A stretch of DNA of 64,000 bases, taken from contig CAZKBS010000009.1 of assembly GCA_964551435.1 (NCBI GenBank), positions 1-64,000 on the forward strand, given 5' to 3'. The notes beneath the pieces are model-generated. The model was given only the letters and a program-made list of their open reading frames with translations. It searched no databases and was not told where the DNA came from. Positions 25,470 through 34,884 of this stretch are shown here, one piece after another (the stretch's first letter is position 1; the number at the start of each line of letters is the position of its first letter). The stretch is from UBA2020 sp964551435 (GTDB lineage Bacteria > Pseudomonadota > Alphaproteobacteria > Micavibrionales > UBA2020). A program made the position numbers and the translations under genes.

Positions 25470-26720
25470 ATGTTTTCTTTTTTCAAGAAGTTCAGTGAAA
25501 ACCGCCGCCGTAAAATGTACGACGAGCAAAAGCGGCAGCTGGCAACGGGGGAGCCTAAAAACTGGCTGGTACTGGCGCAGAGCGAGGACACCAACCCGGA
25601 AATTTTGTACTACCTCGCCGACAAGGGCGATGCCGATGTGCGCCGCGCCGTCGCCAATAACCGCGCGACACCGCTGCAGGCCTCCAGCCTGCTGGCACAG
25701 GACCGCGATGGCGATGTGCGTCTCGTGCTGGCGGAGCGTCTGCTGAAACTGCTGCCCACGCTGACGCCGGAGCGTCATAGCCAGATATACGCCTTCACCG
25801 TGCAGGCGCTGGGTATGCTGGCGCAGGATGAAATGCTGCAAATCCGCCGCGCGCTTACGACCGCGCTCAGTGATTACGCCTATGCACCGCCGCAGCTGGC
25901 GGTGCGTCTTGCCAATGACCTCGCGCGCGAGGTGGCGGAGCCGATTTTGCGTTTTTGCGTCGCGCTGAAAGACGAGGATTTGCTGGATATTATTTCCGGA
26001 TATTCCGCGCCGTGGGTTGTTGTGGCGGTGGCCAACCGCGAGAGCGTATCGCCGCGCGTCGCCGATGCCGTCGTGGGGACGGGCGAGGCGGAGGCCACGA
26101 CCGCCCTGATCAAAAACCCCGGTGCGCGCCTGTCGACGGAAGCGCTGCAGACCATCGTCGACCGCGCCAAAGACCACCCCGAATGGCATCAACCCGTCGC
26201 GATGCGCAAAGAGCTTTCGACCGAACTGGCGCGCCAGATGATCGGCTTCGTCGACAAGGCGGTGCTGGAGGTGCTTGAAAAACGCAGCGATTTCGACGCC
26301 GCCGCGCGCAAGCAGATATCCGATATGGTCGGCCGCCGTCTCAGCTATTTGCATGACATGCCGGAGGGGGAAACGCCCGAACAGCGCGCCATCCGCTATA
26401 TCAAAACGGGTAAAATGACGCATGACGTGCTGGCCGATGCGCTGGCGTGGAACGAAAATGATTTTGTTATGTTCGGCCTTGCGCATTTTGCGAAGGTGCA
26501 TCCGCAAATCGTGAAGCGGATTGTCGAAACCGTCACGCCCAAGCCGCTGGTGGCGCTGTGCTGGCGCGCCAAGTTGCCGATGCGTTTTTGTATCGAACTG
26601 CAACAGCGCCTTGCCAAAATTCCGCTGAAGGACGTGATGTACGCCAAGGGCGGCACCGAATATCCGATGTCGGTGGATGAAATCAAATGGCAGATGGAAT
26701 TTTTCGGCATTACCGATTGA
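25470..26720 (+). CDS. DUF2336 protein
   Basis: A 416-residue protein rich in amphipathic helices in a HEAT-like arrangement: GDADVRRAVANNRATP and DGDVRLVLAERLLKLLPTL recur as helix-turn units. This matches DUF2336, common in alphaproteobacteria and of unknown function. The C-terminal part (EEVRAIRYIKTGKMTHDVLADALAW-type text, about 290-340) is also family-like. No signal peptide or membrane helix. It is coupled to zapE and convergent with the C39-like gene (11 bases between stops). Confidence 0.85.
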   Translation: MFSFFKKFSENRRRKMYDEQKRQLATGEPKNWLVLAQSEDTNPEILYYLADKGDADVRRAVANNRATPLQASSLLAQDRDGDVRLVLAERLLKLLPTLTPERHSQIYAFTVQALGMLAQDEMLQIRRALTTALSDYAYAPPQLAVRLANDLAREVAEPILRFCVALKDEDLLDIISGYSAPWVVVAVANRESVSPRVADAVVGTGEAEATTALIKNPGARLSTEALQTIVDRAKDHPEWHQPVAMRKELSTELARQMIGFVDKAVLEVLEKRSDFDAAARKQISDMVGRRLSYLHDMPEGETPEQRAIRYIKTGKMTHDVLADALAWNENDFVMFGLAHFAKVHPQIVKRIVETVTPKPLVALCWRAKLPMRFCIELQQRLAKIPLKDVMYAKGGTEYPMSVDEIKWQMEFFGITD

Positions 26721-26731
26721 AATAACGCCCC

Positions 26732-27277
26732 TCAGGGCTGCGGCGGCTTTTCGGGTCTGGGTTTGCCTGCGGCGGCGGTGGCGGGTGCGGCCGCCATGTC
26801 ATACCATTTCTGCATCGTATTGTCCGCGACGGGCGCCAGATTGATGCACCATTTTTTCAAATGGCCGCTTTCCGATACCCATTCGATGGCGTCGATGTCG
26901 TTTTCGACCAGTTCGTGATGATAGGGGTCGTAGTAGAGCACGCGCGCCCCTTCGCGGCGCAGGAACAGTACGTAGTGCCCTTCTTCCTGAATGATATTCG
27001 CAACCGCGACGCCGCCGGTATAGCAATCCTCCCCCGCTGAAACGAAGGGCAGGTGTTCTGCCGCGACCCGCGCCATGTCGAAATTGTCGGAACCTGTGAC
27101 GGGGTTTGGGGCGAGCAGGGTGCGTAGTTTTTCATAGTCCACACGCGCCGCGCCGTAGAGCGCCGCTGCGCTGGCAAGGCAGGCCGGGCCGCAGGAAAAT
27201 TCATCTCGCTGGCGCAAAAACAGCGCGCCAAGCGCGGTGCCGTCAAGTGGGGTATGTTTAGCGGGGTCTGTGTTCAT
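26732..27277 (-). CDS. C39-like cysteine protease family protein
   Basis: A 181-residue protein with a complete C39-type catalytic arrangement: Cys29 in FSCGPAC, His101 in EEGHYVLF and Asp117 in VLYYDPY. C39 domains usually cut leader peptides at double glycines as part of ABC exporters; here the domain stands alone without transporter or membrane helix, so it may be a free-standing peptidase or a non-export relative. A Pro/Ala-rich tail follows residue 155. It is convergent with the DUF2336 gene and has no bacteriocin gene nearby. Confidence 0.78.
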   Translation of the reverse strand: MNTDPAKHTPLDGTALGALFLRQRDEFSCGPACLASAAALYGAARVDYEKLRTLLAPNPVTGSDNFDMARVAAEHLPFVSAGEDCYTGGVAVANIIQEEGHYVLFLRREGARVLYYDPYHHELVENDIDAIEWVSESGHLKKWCINLAPVADNTMQKWYDMAAAPATAAAGKPRPEKPPQP

Positions 27278-27567
27278 GCCCCATCATACCAGCCGAGGCG
27301 GGGGAGAAAAGTATATAAAAATTAACATAAAAATGAACAAAAAGGTGATGTTCCGTACCTCTGTTTTGTGCAAAGCGGAAATCAGGCGGACATGTTGCGG
27401 AAAACCATTGTTTTTTGAAGAAATATGACCTACCAACGCAGGGGATTTGTGCTAGTTTTTACACCGGTTCGAGTCCTTAAAGATTGGCACAATCAAGGAT
27501 CATGACGGCAACATTCGGGAAACTGCCCCGGCAGCCCCGCTTCAGAAAACAAAAAAGGAATTCAGAC

Positions 27568-28530
27568 ATGGCCCGTAAAAAAATCGCGCTGGTCGGCGCA
27601 GGTCAAATCGGCGGTACGCTCGCGCTTCTCGCGGGGCTGAAGCAGCTGGGTGACATCGTGCTGGTGGATATCGCCGAAGGCGTGCCGCAGGGCAAGGCTC
27701 TGGATATCGCCGAAGCCGCACCGGTCGAGGGTTTCGACGCCGCTTTCGCGGGCAGCAACGATTACGCCGCCATTGCGGGCGCGGATGTTGTCATCGTCAC
27801 CGCCGGCGTGCCGCGCAAACCGGGTATGAGCCGCGACGATCTTATCGGCATCAACACCGGCGTTATCAAGGCCGTGGGCGAGAACATCAAAAAACACGCG
27901 CCGGATGCTTTTGTCATCGTTATCACCAACCCGCTCGATGTCATGGTTGGCATCATGCAGGAAGTCACGGGCTTCAAGCCTGAAAAAGTCGTCGGCATGG
28001 CCGGCGTTCTCGATAGCGCGCGTTTCCGCCACTTCCTTGCCGATGAATTCAAGGTATCGGTCGAAGACGTCACCGCATTCGTTCTTGGCGGCCACGGCGA
28101 CACCATGGTGCCGCTGGTGCGTTATTCTACCGTTGCGGGCATTCCGCTGCCCGACCTCGTCAAGATGGGCTGGACCACGCAGGAGAAGCTGGACAAAATC
28201 GTGCAGCGTACCCGCGACGGCGGCGCCGAAATCGTCGCGCTGCTCAAAACCGGTTCCGCTTTCTATGCGCCCGCATCTGCTGCGATTGCGATGGCAGAGA
28301 GCTATCTGCTCGACAAAAAACGCGTTCTGCCCTGCGCGGCGATGCTGACCGGCCAGTACGGCGTGAACGGTCTTTACATCGGCGTGCCGGTGGTCATCGG
28401 CGCGAAAGGCATCGAGAAGATTATCGAGGTTTCCTTCACCGCAGAGGAAAAGGCGATGTTCGACAAATCCGTCGAAGCCGTCAAAACGCTGTGCGAAGTC
28501 GCCAAGAACCTCAAGCCGGCTGCGGCCTGA
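27568..28530 (+). CDS. mdh: Malate dehydrogenase
   Basis: A 320-residue NAD-dependent malate dehydrogenase of the lactate-dehydrogenase-like type, which interconverts malate and oxaloacetate in the TCA cycle. The nucleotide loop GAGQIGG is at 10-16; VPRKPGMSRDDLIGIN carries the substrate arginines; and catalytic His176 is in GGHGDTMVPL. The start at ATG 27568 has AAAAAAGGAA just upstream; an upstream extension to 27484 is not malate-dehydrogenase-like. It heads the block mdh-sucC-sucD-sucA-sucB. The 290-bp region before it holds no gene. Confidence 0.96.
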   Translation: MARKKIALVGAGQIGGTLALLAGLKQLGDIVLVDIAEGVPQGKALDIAEAAPVEGFDAAFAGSNDYAAIAGADVVIVTAGVPRKPGMSRDDLIGINTGVIKAVGENIKKHAPDAFVIVITNPLDVMVGIMQEVTGFKPEKVVGMAGVLDSARFRHFLADEFKVSVEDVTAFVLGGHGDTMVPLVRYSTVAGIPLPDLVKMGWTTQEKLDKIVQRTRDGGAEIVALLKTGSAFYAPASAAIAMAESYLLDKKRVLPCAAMLTGQYGVNGLYIGVPVVIGAKGIEKIIEVSFTAEEKAMFDKSVEAVKTLCEVAKNLKPAAA

Positions 28531-28564
28531 GTTTGACATTCCAACCATCAGAGGATAGCTACAG

Positions 28565-29737
28565 ATGAATATTCATGAGTATCAGGCCAAGCAGCTTTTG
28601 AAAGCGCGCGGCGTGCCCGTGCTGAACGGCGGCGTGGCCTATACGGTCGAAGAGGCCGTTGAAGTCGCCAAGACCCTTCCGGGCCCCGTCTACGTCGTCA
28701 AGGCGCAGATCCATGCCGGCGGCCGCGGCAAAGGCGGCGGCGTCAAGGTCGTCAAATCGATTGACGAAGTGAAAGAGGCTTCTTCGAAAATCCTCGGCAT
28801 GCAGCTGGTTACGCACCAGACGGGCCCGCAGGGTCAGGAAGTGCGCCGTCTTTACATCGAAGACGGCTGCGATATCGGCCGCGAGCTGTATCTCGGCATG
28901 CTGACCGACCGCACGACGTCGGGCATCACCATTATGGCCTCGACCGAAGGCGGGATGGACATCGAGGAAGTTGCCGAAAAGCACCCCGAAAAAATCACCA
29001 AGGTACATGTCGACCCCGCGACCGGCTTCCAGCCGTTCCATGGCCGTCAGATCGCCTTCAGCCTCGGCCTTGAAGGCAAACAGGTTGGCAAATGCGTCGA
29101 CCTGCTGTCCAAACTCTACGACACCTTCGTCGAGCTGGATGCGTCCATCGTCGAAATCAACCCGCTGGTCGTCACCAAGGGCGGCGATATCCTGCCGCTC
29201 GATGCCAAAATGAACTTCGACGACAACGCGATGTTCCGCCAGAAAGAAGTCGAAGAGCTGCGCGATGTCACCGAAGAAGATCCTGCTGAAAAGCGCGCCA
29301 AAGACCACGAACTGAACTACGTGAAGCTCGAAGGCAACATCGGCTGCATGGTCAACGGCGCAGGCCTTGCCATGGCGACCATGGACATCATCAAGCTCTA
29401 TGGCGGCCAGCCCGCAAACTTCCTTGACGTGGGCGGCGGCGCAACCAAAGAGCGTGTGGCCGAAGCCTTCCGCATCATCCTGTCCGACCCGAACGTCGAG
29501 GGCATCCTCGTCAATATCTTCGGCGGCATCATGCGCTGCGACGTTATTGCCGAAGGTGTTATCACCGCCGCGCGCGAACTGGGGCTCACCATGCCTCTCG
29601 TCGTGCGTCTCGAAGGTACCAACGTCGACAAGGGCAAAAAGCTTCTGAAAGAATCTGGCCTTAACATCATCGCTGCCGACAATCTTGCCGATGCCGCGCA
29701 GAAAGTCGTCAACACTGTCAAAGCGGGGGCTGCATAA
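28565..29737 (+). CDS. sucC: Succinyl-CoA synthetase, beta subunit
   Basis: A 390-residue ATP-grasp subunit that with SucD makes succinate and ATP or GTP from succinyl-CoA. It starts MNIHEYQAKQLLKARGVPVLNG and carries KAQIHAGGRGKGGGVKV in the nucleotide site, EINPLVVT near 200, and the C-terminal FGGIMRCDVIAEGV stretch. Length is normal. It lies 34 bases after mdh and is followed by sucD after two bases. Confidence 0.97.
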   Translation: MNIHEYQAKQLLKARGVPVLNGGVAYTVEEAVEVAKTLPGPVYVVKAQIHAGGRGKGGGVKVVKSIDEVKEASSKILGMQLVTHQTGPQGQEVRRLYIEDGCDIGRELYLGMLTDRTTSGITIMASTEGGMDIEEVAEKHPEKITKVHVDPATGFQPFHGRQIAFSLGLEGKQVGKCVDLLSKLYDTFVELDASIVEINPLVVTKGGDILPLDAKMNFDDNAMFRQKEVEELRDVTEEDPAEKRAKDHELNYVKLEGNIGCMVNGAGLAMATMDIIKLYGGQPANFLDVGGGATKERVAEAFRIILSDPNVEGILVNIFGGIMRCDVIAEGVITAARELGLTMPLVVRLEGTNVDKGKKLLKESGLNIIAADNLADAAQKVVNTVKAGAA

Positions 29738-29739
29738 TC

Positions 29740-30618
29740 ATGGCCGTACTTATCAACAAAGACACCAAAGTCATCTGTCAGGGTTTCACCGGCGCGCAGG
29801 GCACGTTCCACTCCGAACAGGCTATTGCCTACGGCACCAAGATGGTTGGCGGCGTGACGCCCGGCAAAGGCGGCACCAAGCATCTCGACCTGCCGGTATT
29901 CAACACGGTGAAAGACGCTGTGAACGATACGGGCGCGAATGCATCCGTGATTTACGTACCGCCGCCGTTCGCGGCCGATGCCATCCTCGAGGCGATTGAC
30001 GCCGAGCTGGATCTGGTCATCTGCATCACCGAAGGCATTCCGGTTCTGGACATGGTGAAGGTGAAGCGCAAGCTGCAAGGCTCCAAAACCCGTCTTATCG
30101 GCCCCAACTGCCCCGGCGTGATTACCCCGGGCGAGTGCAAAATCGGCATCATGCCCGGCCACATCCACAAGCGCGGTAAAGTGGGCATCGTTTCACGCTC
30201 CGGCACGCTGACCTACGAAGCGGTTGCGCAGACCACGGCCAACGGCCTGGGGCAGACCACCTGCATCGGTATCGGCGGCGACCCCGTGAACGGCACCAAC
30301 TTCATTGATGCGCTGCAGCTGTTCCTCGACGATGATGAAACCGAAGCCATCCTGATGATTGGCGAAATCGGTGGCAGCGGCGAAGAAGACGCAGCCGAGT
30401 TCATCAAAAACAGCAAAAAGAAAAAACCCATTGCCGGTTTCATCGCCGGTGTGACGGCCCCGCCGGGCCGCCGCATGGGCCATGCCGGCGCAATCATCGC
30501 CGGCGGCAAAGGCGCCGCGAAAGACAAAATCGCGGCCATGAAAGCGGCGGGCTTTGTCGTTTCCGACAGCCCCGCAGGCCTTGGCGACGCCGTGATGAAA
30601 GCCATCAAGGCGGCATAA
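29740..30618 (+). CDS. sucD: Succinyl-CoA synthetase, alpha subunit
   Basis: A 292-residue subunit that binds CoA and carries the phosphorylated histidine. The N-terminus has ICQGFTGAQGTFHSEQAI, the CoA site; IGPNCPGVITPGECKIGIMPG is in the middle; and active-site His248 lies in MGHAGAI. Two bases separate it from sucC, typical of the coupled pair. Confidence 0.97.
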   Translation: MAVLINKDTKVICQGFTGAQGTFHSEQAIAYGTKMVGGVTPGKGGTKHLDLPVFNTVKDAVNDTGANASVIYVPPPFAADAILEAIDAELDLVICITEGIPVLDMVKVKRKLQGSKTRLIGPNCPGVITPGECKIGIMPGHIHKRGKVGIVSRSGTLTYEAVAQTTANGLGQTTCIGIGGDPVNGTNFIDALQLFLDDDETEAILMIGEIGGSGEEDAAEFIKNSKKKKPIAGFIAGVTAPPGRRMGHAGAIIAGGKGAAKDKIAAMKAAGFVVSDSPAGLGDAVMKAIKAA

Positions 30619-30624
30619 GATGTG

Positions 30625-30649
30625 GCGGGGCGGCGTGATGCCGCCCCGC
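30625..30649. other. Intercistronic hairpin between sucD and sucA
   Basis: GCGGGGCGGC, a 5-nt loop GTGAT, then GCCGCCCCGC gives a perfect 10-bp stem 7 bases after the sucD stop. There is no following T run, so it is unlikely to terminate. It may protect or punctuate the operon transcript, or mark a processing site. Confidence 0.7.
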
Positions 30650-30711
30650 GCTTCTCGCCTGTGACCGAAACCAATATTCAATACAAGACCGATACCCGAA
30701 AGACCGACATC

Positions 30712-33588
30712 ATGTCTCAACGCAGCGCCCTCAGTTTCCTCTCCGCCGTCGATGGTGATTACATCGCGGGGCTTTACGAGAAATTCCTGCAAAACCCCGC
30801 GGCGGTTGACGCCAGCTGGGCCGATTTGTTCAAGGATATGGGCGCGGAAGGCAAGGAGCTGATTGCCGAATTGAAAGGCGCCAGCTGGACGCCGTCGCCG
30901 GAGAAGCTCTCCGCCGTGCTGTCGACCGCCGCCAATAACGAAGACGCCGCAAAACCCGCCGCCAAAAAAGGCGATAAAGCCGCCGCGCCTGCTGCTGCTG
31001 TGGATGCGCGCGCCGTGCAGGATGCCATCCGCGCACAGATGCTCATCCGCGGTTACCGCGTGCGCGGGCATTTCCTTGCCAACCTCGACCCGCTGGGCCT
31101 GTCGCAAAAACACCACCATGCGGATCTGGACATCCGTACCTATGGCTTTACCGAAGCCGACCTTGGCCGCGAGATTTTTGTCGATGGCACGTTCGGCGCG
31201 CAAAAACTGACCCTCGCGCAGATCATCGAAAAACTGCAGGCGTCCTACTGCCAGTCGATCGGTCTTGAATATATGCACATTCAGGACCTCGGCCAGCGTC
31301 TGTGGCTGCAGGAGCGTTTCGAACAGCCCCATGCCGGCATCAACTTCACGCCCGCGGAGAAAAAACATTTCCTGCAGCGCCTGACGGCTGCGGAAGGTTT
31401 CGAGAAATTCCTCGATATGAAATACACCGGCACCAAACGCTTCGGCGTCGAGGGGGGTGAAGCCAGCATTCCCGCCATCGAAGAGGTTATCGCCACCGGC
31501 GCGCGCATGGGCGTGCGCGAGGTTGTGGTCGCCATGGCGCATCGTGGCCGGCTTAACGTGCTGACCAACGTGATGGGCAAGACGTTTACGGCCATGTTCT
31601 CCGAGTTTCAGGGCACGCCCGCGAAACCGGATGATGTTCAGGGCTCCGGCGACGTCAAATACCACCTCGGCACTTCTTCCGACCGCGATTTCGGCGGCCA
31701 GATCGTGCATCTGTCGCTGACGCCGAACCCGTCGCATCTTGAATTCGTCGACCCTGTCGCCGTCGGCAAAGTCCGCGCGAAACAGGATATGAGCCGCGAT
31801 GATGAACGCCTGTCGGTGATGGCGCTGCTGATCCATGGTGACGCCGCCGTATCTGGTCAGGGCATCGTGCCCGAAACGCTGATGATGTCCGACCTGCCGG
31901 GTTACCGCGTTGGCGGCACCATGCACGTTGTGATCAACAACCAGATCGGCTTTACGACCGCGCCGTCCTATTCGCGCTCCGGCAATTACTGCACGGACGT
32001 CGCGAAAATGGTGCAGTCGCCGATTTTCCACGTCAACGGCGACGATGTGGATGCCGTAATGCATGCGGCGCGTCTGGCTGTCGAATTCCGCCAGACCTTC
32101 AAAAAAGACGTGTTCCTCGACATCGTTTGCTATCGCCGTCACGGCCACAACGAGTCTGACGAGCCTGCCTTCACCCAGCCGCAGATGTATAAGGTCATCA
32201 AGGGCAAGAAAACCACTCGCACCCTTTATGCCGAGCAGCTGAACGCCGAAGGCATCTTGACCGCCGAAGAAACCGACCAGATGTACGCCGACTGGAACGC
32301 GTATCTGGAGAAGGAATTCATCGCGGCGACCAGCTATAAACCCAACCGCGCCGATATGCTCGAAGGTCACTGGACAGGCCTCAAGCAGGCGCATGGTGAC
32401 GAGCGCCGCGGCGAAACCGCGATCAGCGAAGAGGTCATGCAGAAAATCGGCAAGGCGATTACGTCCGTGCCGGATGGTTTCGACCTCAACAGCAAAATCG
32501 CCCGCCAGCTGGATGCGAAAAAGAAAATGTTCGAAACCGGCGAAGGTTTCGACTGGGCAACGGCCGAGGCGCTGGCCTACGGTTCGCTGGCGCTAGAGGG
32601 GCACCCCGTGCGCCTGTCCGGTCAGGATTGCGGCCGCGGCACGTTCTCGCAGCGGCATGCGGCACTGACCGACCAGACGACCGAACAGCGTTATATCCCC
32701 CTTAACAACATCGACCCCGCACAGGCGACGTTCGAAGTGCATGACAGCCCGCTCAGCGAAGCGGCTGTTCTGGGCTTTGAATACGGCTATTCCACCGCGA
32801 ACCCGAAATCGCTGGTGCTGTGGGAAGGCCAGTTCGGCGATTTCGTCAACGGTGCGCAGGTCATCATCGACCAGTTCATCGCGTCTGCCGAAACCAAATG
32901 GCTGCGCATGTCGGGTCTTGTCATGCTGCTGCCGCACGGTTTCGAAGGGCAGGGGCCGGAACACTCCTCGGGCCGTCTGGAGCGTTTCCTCCAGCTCTGC
33001 GCCGAAGACAACTGGCAGGTGCTCAACTGCTCGACGCCCGCCAACTATTTCCATGCGCTGCGCCGCCAGATGCGCCGCGACTTCCGCAAGCCGCTGGTCA
33101 TCATGACGCCGAAATCGCTGCTGCGTCATAAACTGTGCGTATCGCCGGCCAGCATGTTCACGGGCAAGGAAACGTTCCACCGCGTCCTGCACGAAGACAA
33201 CCCGCTGCCGGTCAAAGGCATCAAGCGCGTGGTCATTTGCAGCGGCAAGGTTTACTACGACCTGCTCGAAGCGCGCGAAAAAGCGGGCATCACCAACGTT
33301 GCGCTGGTGCGTCTGGAGCAGTTCTACCCCTTCCCCGAAAAACCGCTGGCGGAAGAACTTGCCAAATATCCGAACGCCGATGTGATCTGGTGTCAGGAAG
33401 AACCGGAAAACCAGGGCGGCTGGAACTTCGTCGATCGCCGCATCGAAAAGGCGCTCGCCAGCATCAAGCACAAGGCGGGCAGACCCGTTTATGTCGGACG
33501 CCCTGCGGCGGCGGCGCCTGCCACGGGCTCGCTCAAAACCCACAACAAGGAACAGGAAGCGCTGGTCACGGCCGCGCTGACGGTTTGA
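30712..33588 (+). CDS. sucA: 2-oxoglutarate dehydrogenase E1
   Basis: A 958-residue thiamine diphosphate enzyme, the E1 of the oxoglutarate dehydrogenase complex. The N-terminal segment FLSAVDGDYIAGLYEKFLQNPAAVD docks to E2. A low-complexity Ala/Lys linker spans about 65-100. The core has HRGRLNVLTNVMGK (about 275), GDAAVSGQGIV, the thiamine motif region around GDDVDAVMHAARLAVEFRQ, and the pyrimidine-domain HGFEGQGPEHSSGRLERFLQL. ATG 30712 gives the standard E1 start; the frame is open to 30622 but that part is not E1-like. The ribosome-binding site is weak. Confidence 0.95.
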   Translation: MSQRSALSFLSAVDGDYIAGLYEKFLQNPAAVDASWADLFKDMGAEGKELIAELKGASWTPSPEKLSAVLSTAANNEDAAKPAAKKGDKAAAPAAAVDARAVQDAIRAQMLIRGYRVRGHFLANLDPLGLSQKHHHADLDIRTYGFTEADLGREIFVDGTFGAQKLTLAQIIEKLQASYCQSIGLEYMHIQDLGQRLWLQERFEQPHAGINFTPAEKKHFLQRLTAAEGFEKFLDMKYTGTKRFGVEGGEASIPAIEEVIATGARMGVREVVVAMAHRGRLNVLTNVMGKTFTAMFSEFQGTPAKPDDVQGSGDVKYHLGTSSDRDFGGQIVHLSLTPNPSHLEFVDPVAVGKVRAKQDMSRDDERLSVMALLIHGDAAVSGQGIVPETLMMSDLPGYRVGGTMHVVINNQIGFTTAPSYSRSGNYCTDVAKMVQSPIFHVNGDDVDAVMHAARLAVEFRQTFKKDVFLDIVCYRRHGHNESDEPAFTQPQMYKVIKGKKTTRTLYAEQLNAEGILTAEETDQMYADWNAYLEKEFIAATSYKPNRADMLEGHWTGLKQAHGDERRGETAISEEVMQKIGKAITSVPDGFDLNSKIARQLDAKKKMFETGEGFDWATAEALAYGSLALEGHPVRLSGQDCGRGTFSQRHAALTDQTTEQRYIPLNNIDPAQATFEVHDSPLSEAAVLGFEYGYSTANPKSLVLWEGQFGDFVNGAQVIIDQFIASAETKWLRMSGLVMLLPHGFEGQGPEHSSGRLERFLQLCAEDNWQVLNCSTPANYFHALRRQMRRDFRKPLVIMTPKSLLRHKLCVSPASMFTGKETFHRVLHEDNPLPVKGIKRVVICSGKVYYDLLEAREKAGITNVALVRLEQFYPFPEKPLAEELAKYPNADVIWCQEEPENQGGWNFVDRRIEKALASIKHKAGRPVYVGRPAAAAPATGSLKTHNKEQEALVTAALTV

Positions 33589-33630
33589 TATACGTTAAGC
33601 TTAAGCACAGAGAAAAGAAGGTAAATCATC

Positions 33631-34845
33631 ATGGCCACTGAAATCATCGTTCCCGCCCTCGGCGAATCCGTCAAGGAAGCGACTGTTGCGAAATGGCTCA
33701 AAAACGTCGGCGACAGCATCGCCGTTGACGAGCCGCTGGTCGAGCTGGAAACAGACAAGGTGACGCTGGAAGTCAACGCCAAATCCGCGGGCGTTCTGAA
33801 GGAAATCAAAGTCCAGACCGGTGGCAACGTCGAGGTGGGCGCGATCCTCGGTTTCATTACCGAAGGCGGCGCGGCAGCCCCCAAGGCGGATAAAAAAGCC
33901 GCCCCCGCCAAGGCCGAAGCGCCCAAGGCGCAGCAGGCCGCCGCCAAGGCGTCGAACAACGACACCTTCCTGTCGCCCGCGCCGCGTAAAATCGCCGATG
34001 ATAACGGCCTCGATGTATCGGGCCTGCAAGGCAGCGGCAAAGACGGCCGCATCACCAAGGGTGACGTGCTCGAAGCGCTGAAAGCGCCGGCAGCAACGCC
34101 CGCCGCCAAGGCACCCGCGCAGGCGTCTGGCCCGCGCGCGAAGGCCGACCGCGAAGAGCGCGTCAAGATGACCCGCCTGCGCCAGCGGATCGCCGAGCGT
34201 CTGAAAGAGGCGCAAAACACCGCCGCGATGCTTACGACCTTTAACGAAGTCGATATGAGCCATATCATCGCGCTGCGCAACCAGTACAAAGACAGCTTTG
34301 AAAAGAAACACGGCATCAAGCTCGGTTTCATGTCGTTCTTCGTCAAGGCCGCCATTCAGGCGCTGAAAGATTTTCCTGCAGTCAACGCGGAAATCGACGG
34401 CACCGATATCGTCTACAAAAACTACTACGATATCGGCGTTGCGGTATCGACCCCGACGGGTCTTGTCGTGCCGGTAGTGCGCGATGCGGACGTGAAAGGC
34501 TTCGCGTCGATTGAAAAAGAAATCGGCGATCTTGGCCTGCGCGCGCGTGATGGCAAACTGGGCCTCGACGAGCTGTCGGGTGGTACGTTTACCATTACCA
34601 ACGGCGGCGTTTTCGGCTCCCTGCTGTCGACGCCCATCATCAACCCGCCGCAATCGGCCATCCTCGGCATGCACGCGACCAAAGAGCGCGCGGTCGTGGT
34701 GAACGGCCAGGTTGTCGCCCGCCCGATGATGTATATCGCCCTCAGCTATGACCACCGCATTATTGACGGCAAGGAAGCGGTTTCCTTCCTTGTGCGTATC
34801 AAGGATGCTATCGAAGATCCGCAGCGTCTGCTGCTCGACGTTTGA
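33631..34845 (+). CDS. sucB: 2-oxoglutarate dehydrogenase E2 (succinyltransferase)
   Basis: A 404-residue E2 subunit. The lipoyl domain has the modified lysine at 43 in ETDKVTLEV. After a Pro/Ala/Lys linker comes the E1/E3-binding domain, with ISDDNGLD-like text at IADDNGLDVSGLQGSGKDGRITKGDVLEAL, about residues 118-150. The catalytic domain has SYDHRIIDG, His375 and Asp379 forming the HxxxD site. An AGAAGGT site precedes ATG 33631, and a terminator follows the stop directly. Confidence 0.96.
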   Translation: MATEIIVPALGESVKEATVAKWLKNVGDSIAVDEPLVELETDKVTLEVNAKSAGVLKEIKVQTGGNVEVGAILGFITEGGAAAPKADKKAAPAKAEAPKAQQAAAKASNNDTFLSPAPRKIADDNGLDVSGLQGSGKDGRITKGDVLEALKAPAATPAAKAPAQASGPRAKADREERVKMTRLRQRIAERLKEAQNTAAMLTTFNEVDMSHIIALRNQYKDSFEKKHGIKLGFMSFFVKAAIQALKDFPAVNAEIDGTDIVYKNYYDIGVAVSTPTGLVVPVVRDADVKGFASIEKEIGDLGLRARDGKLGLDELSGGTFTITNGGVFGSLLSTPIINPPQSAILGMHATKERAVVVNGQVVARPMMYIALSYDHRIIDGKEAVSFLVRIKDAIEDPQRLLLDV

Positions 34846-34852
34846 TAAGGGA

Positions 34853-34883
34853 GGGGCGCCCGCTTGTGGCGCCCCGCTTTTTT
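34853..34883 (+). terminator. Terminator of the suc operon overlapping the next gene's leader
   Basis: GGGGCGCC, a 7-nt loop, then GGCGCCCC and six T residues, starting 8 bases after the sucB stop. The T run ends one base before the ATG of the following lipase gene, so the hairpin covers where its ribosome-binding site should be. Confidence 0.85.
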
Positions 34884-34884
34884 G

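Noticed and set aside
27463..27476. GGTTCGAGTCC, which looks like a tRNA T-arm
   Set aside because: The flanking bases do not form a T-stem and there is no acceptor, D or anticodon arm upstream. It is chance similarity.
30193..32394. 733-codon minus-strand frame opposite sucD and sucA
   Set aside because: It is antisense to two conserved genes and has no motif or ribosome-binding site.
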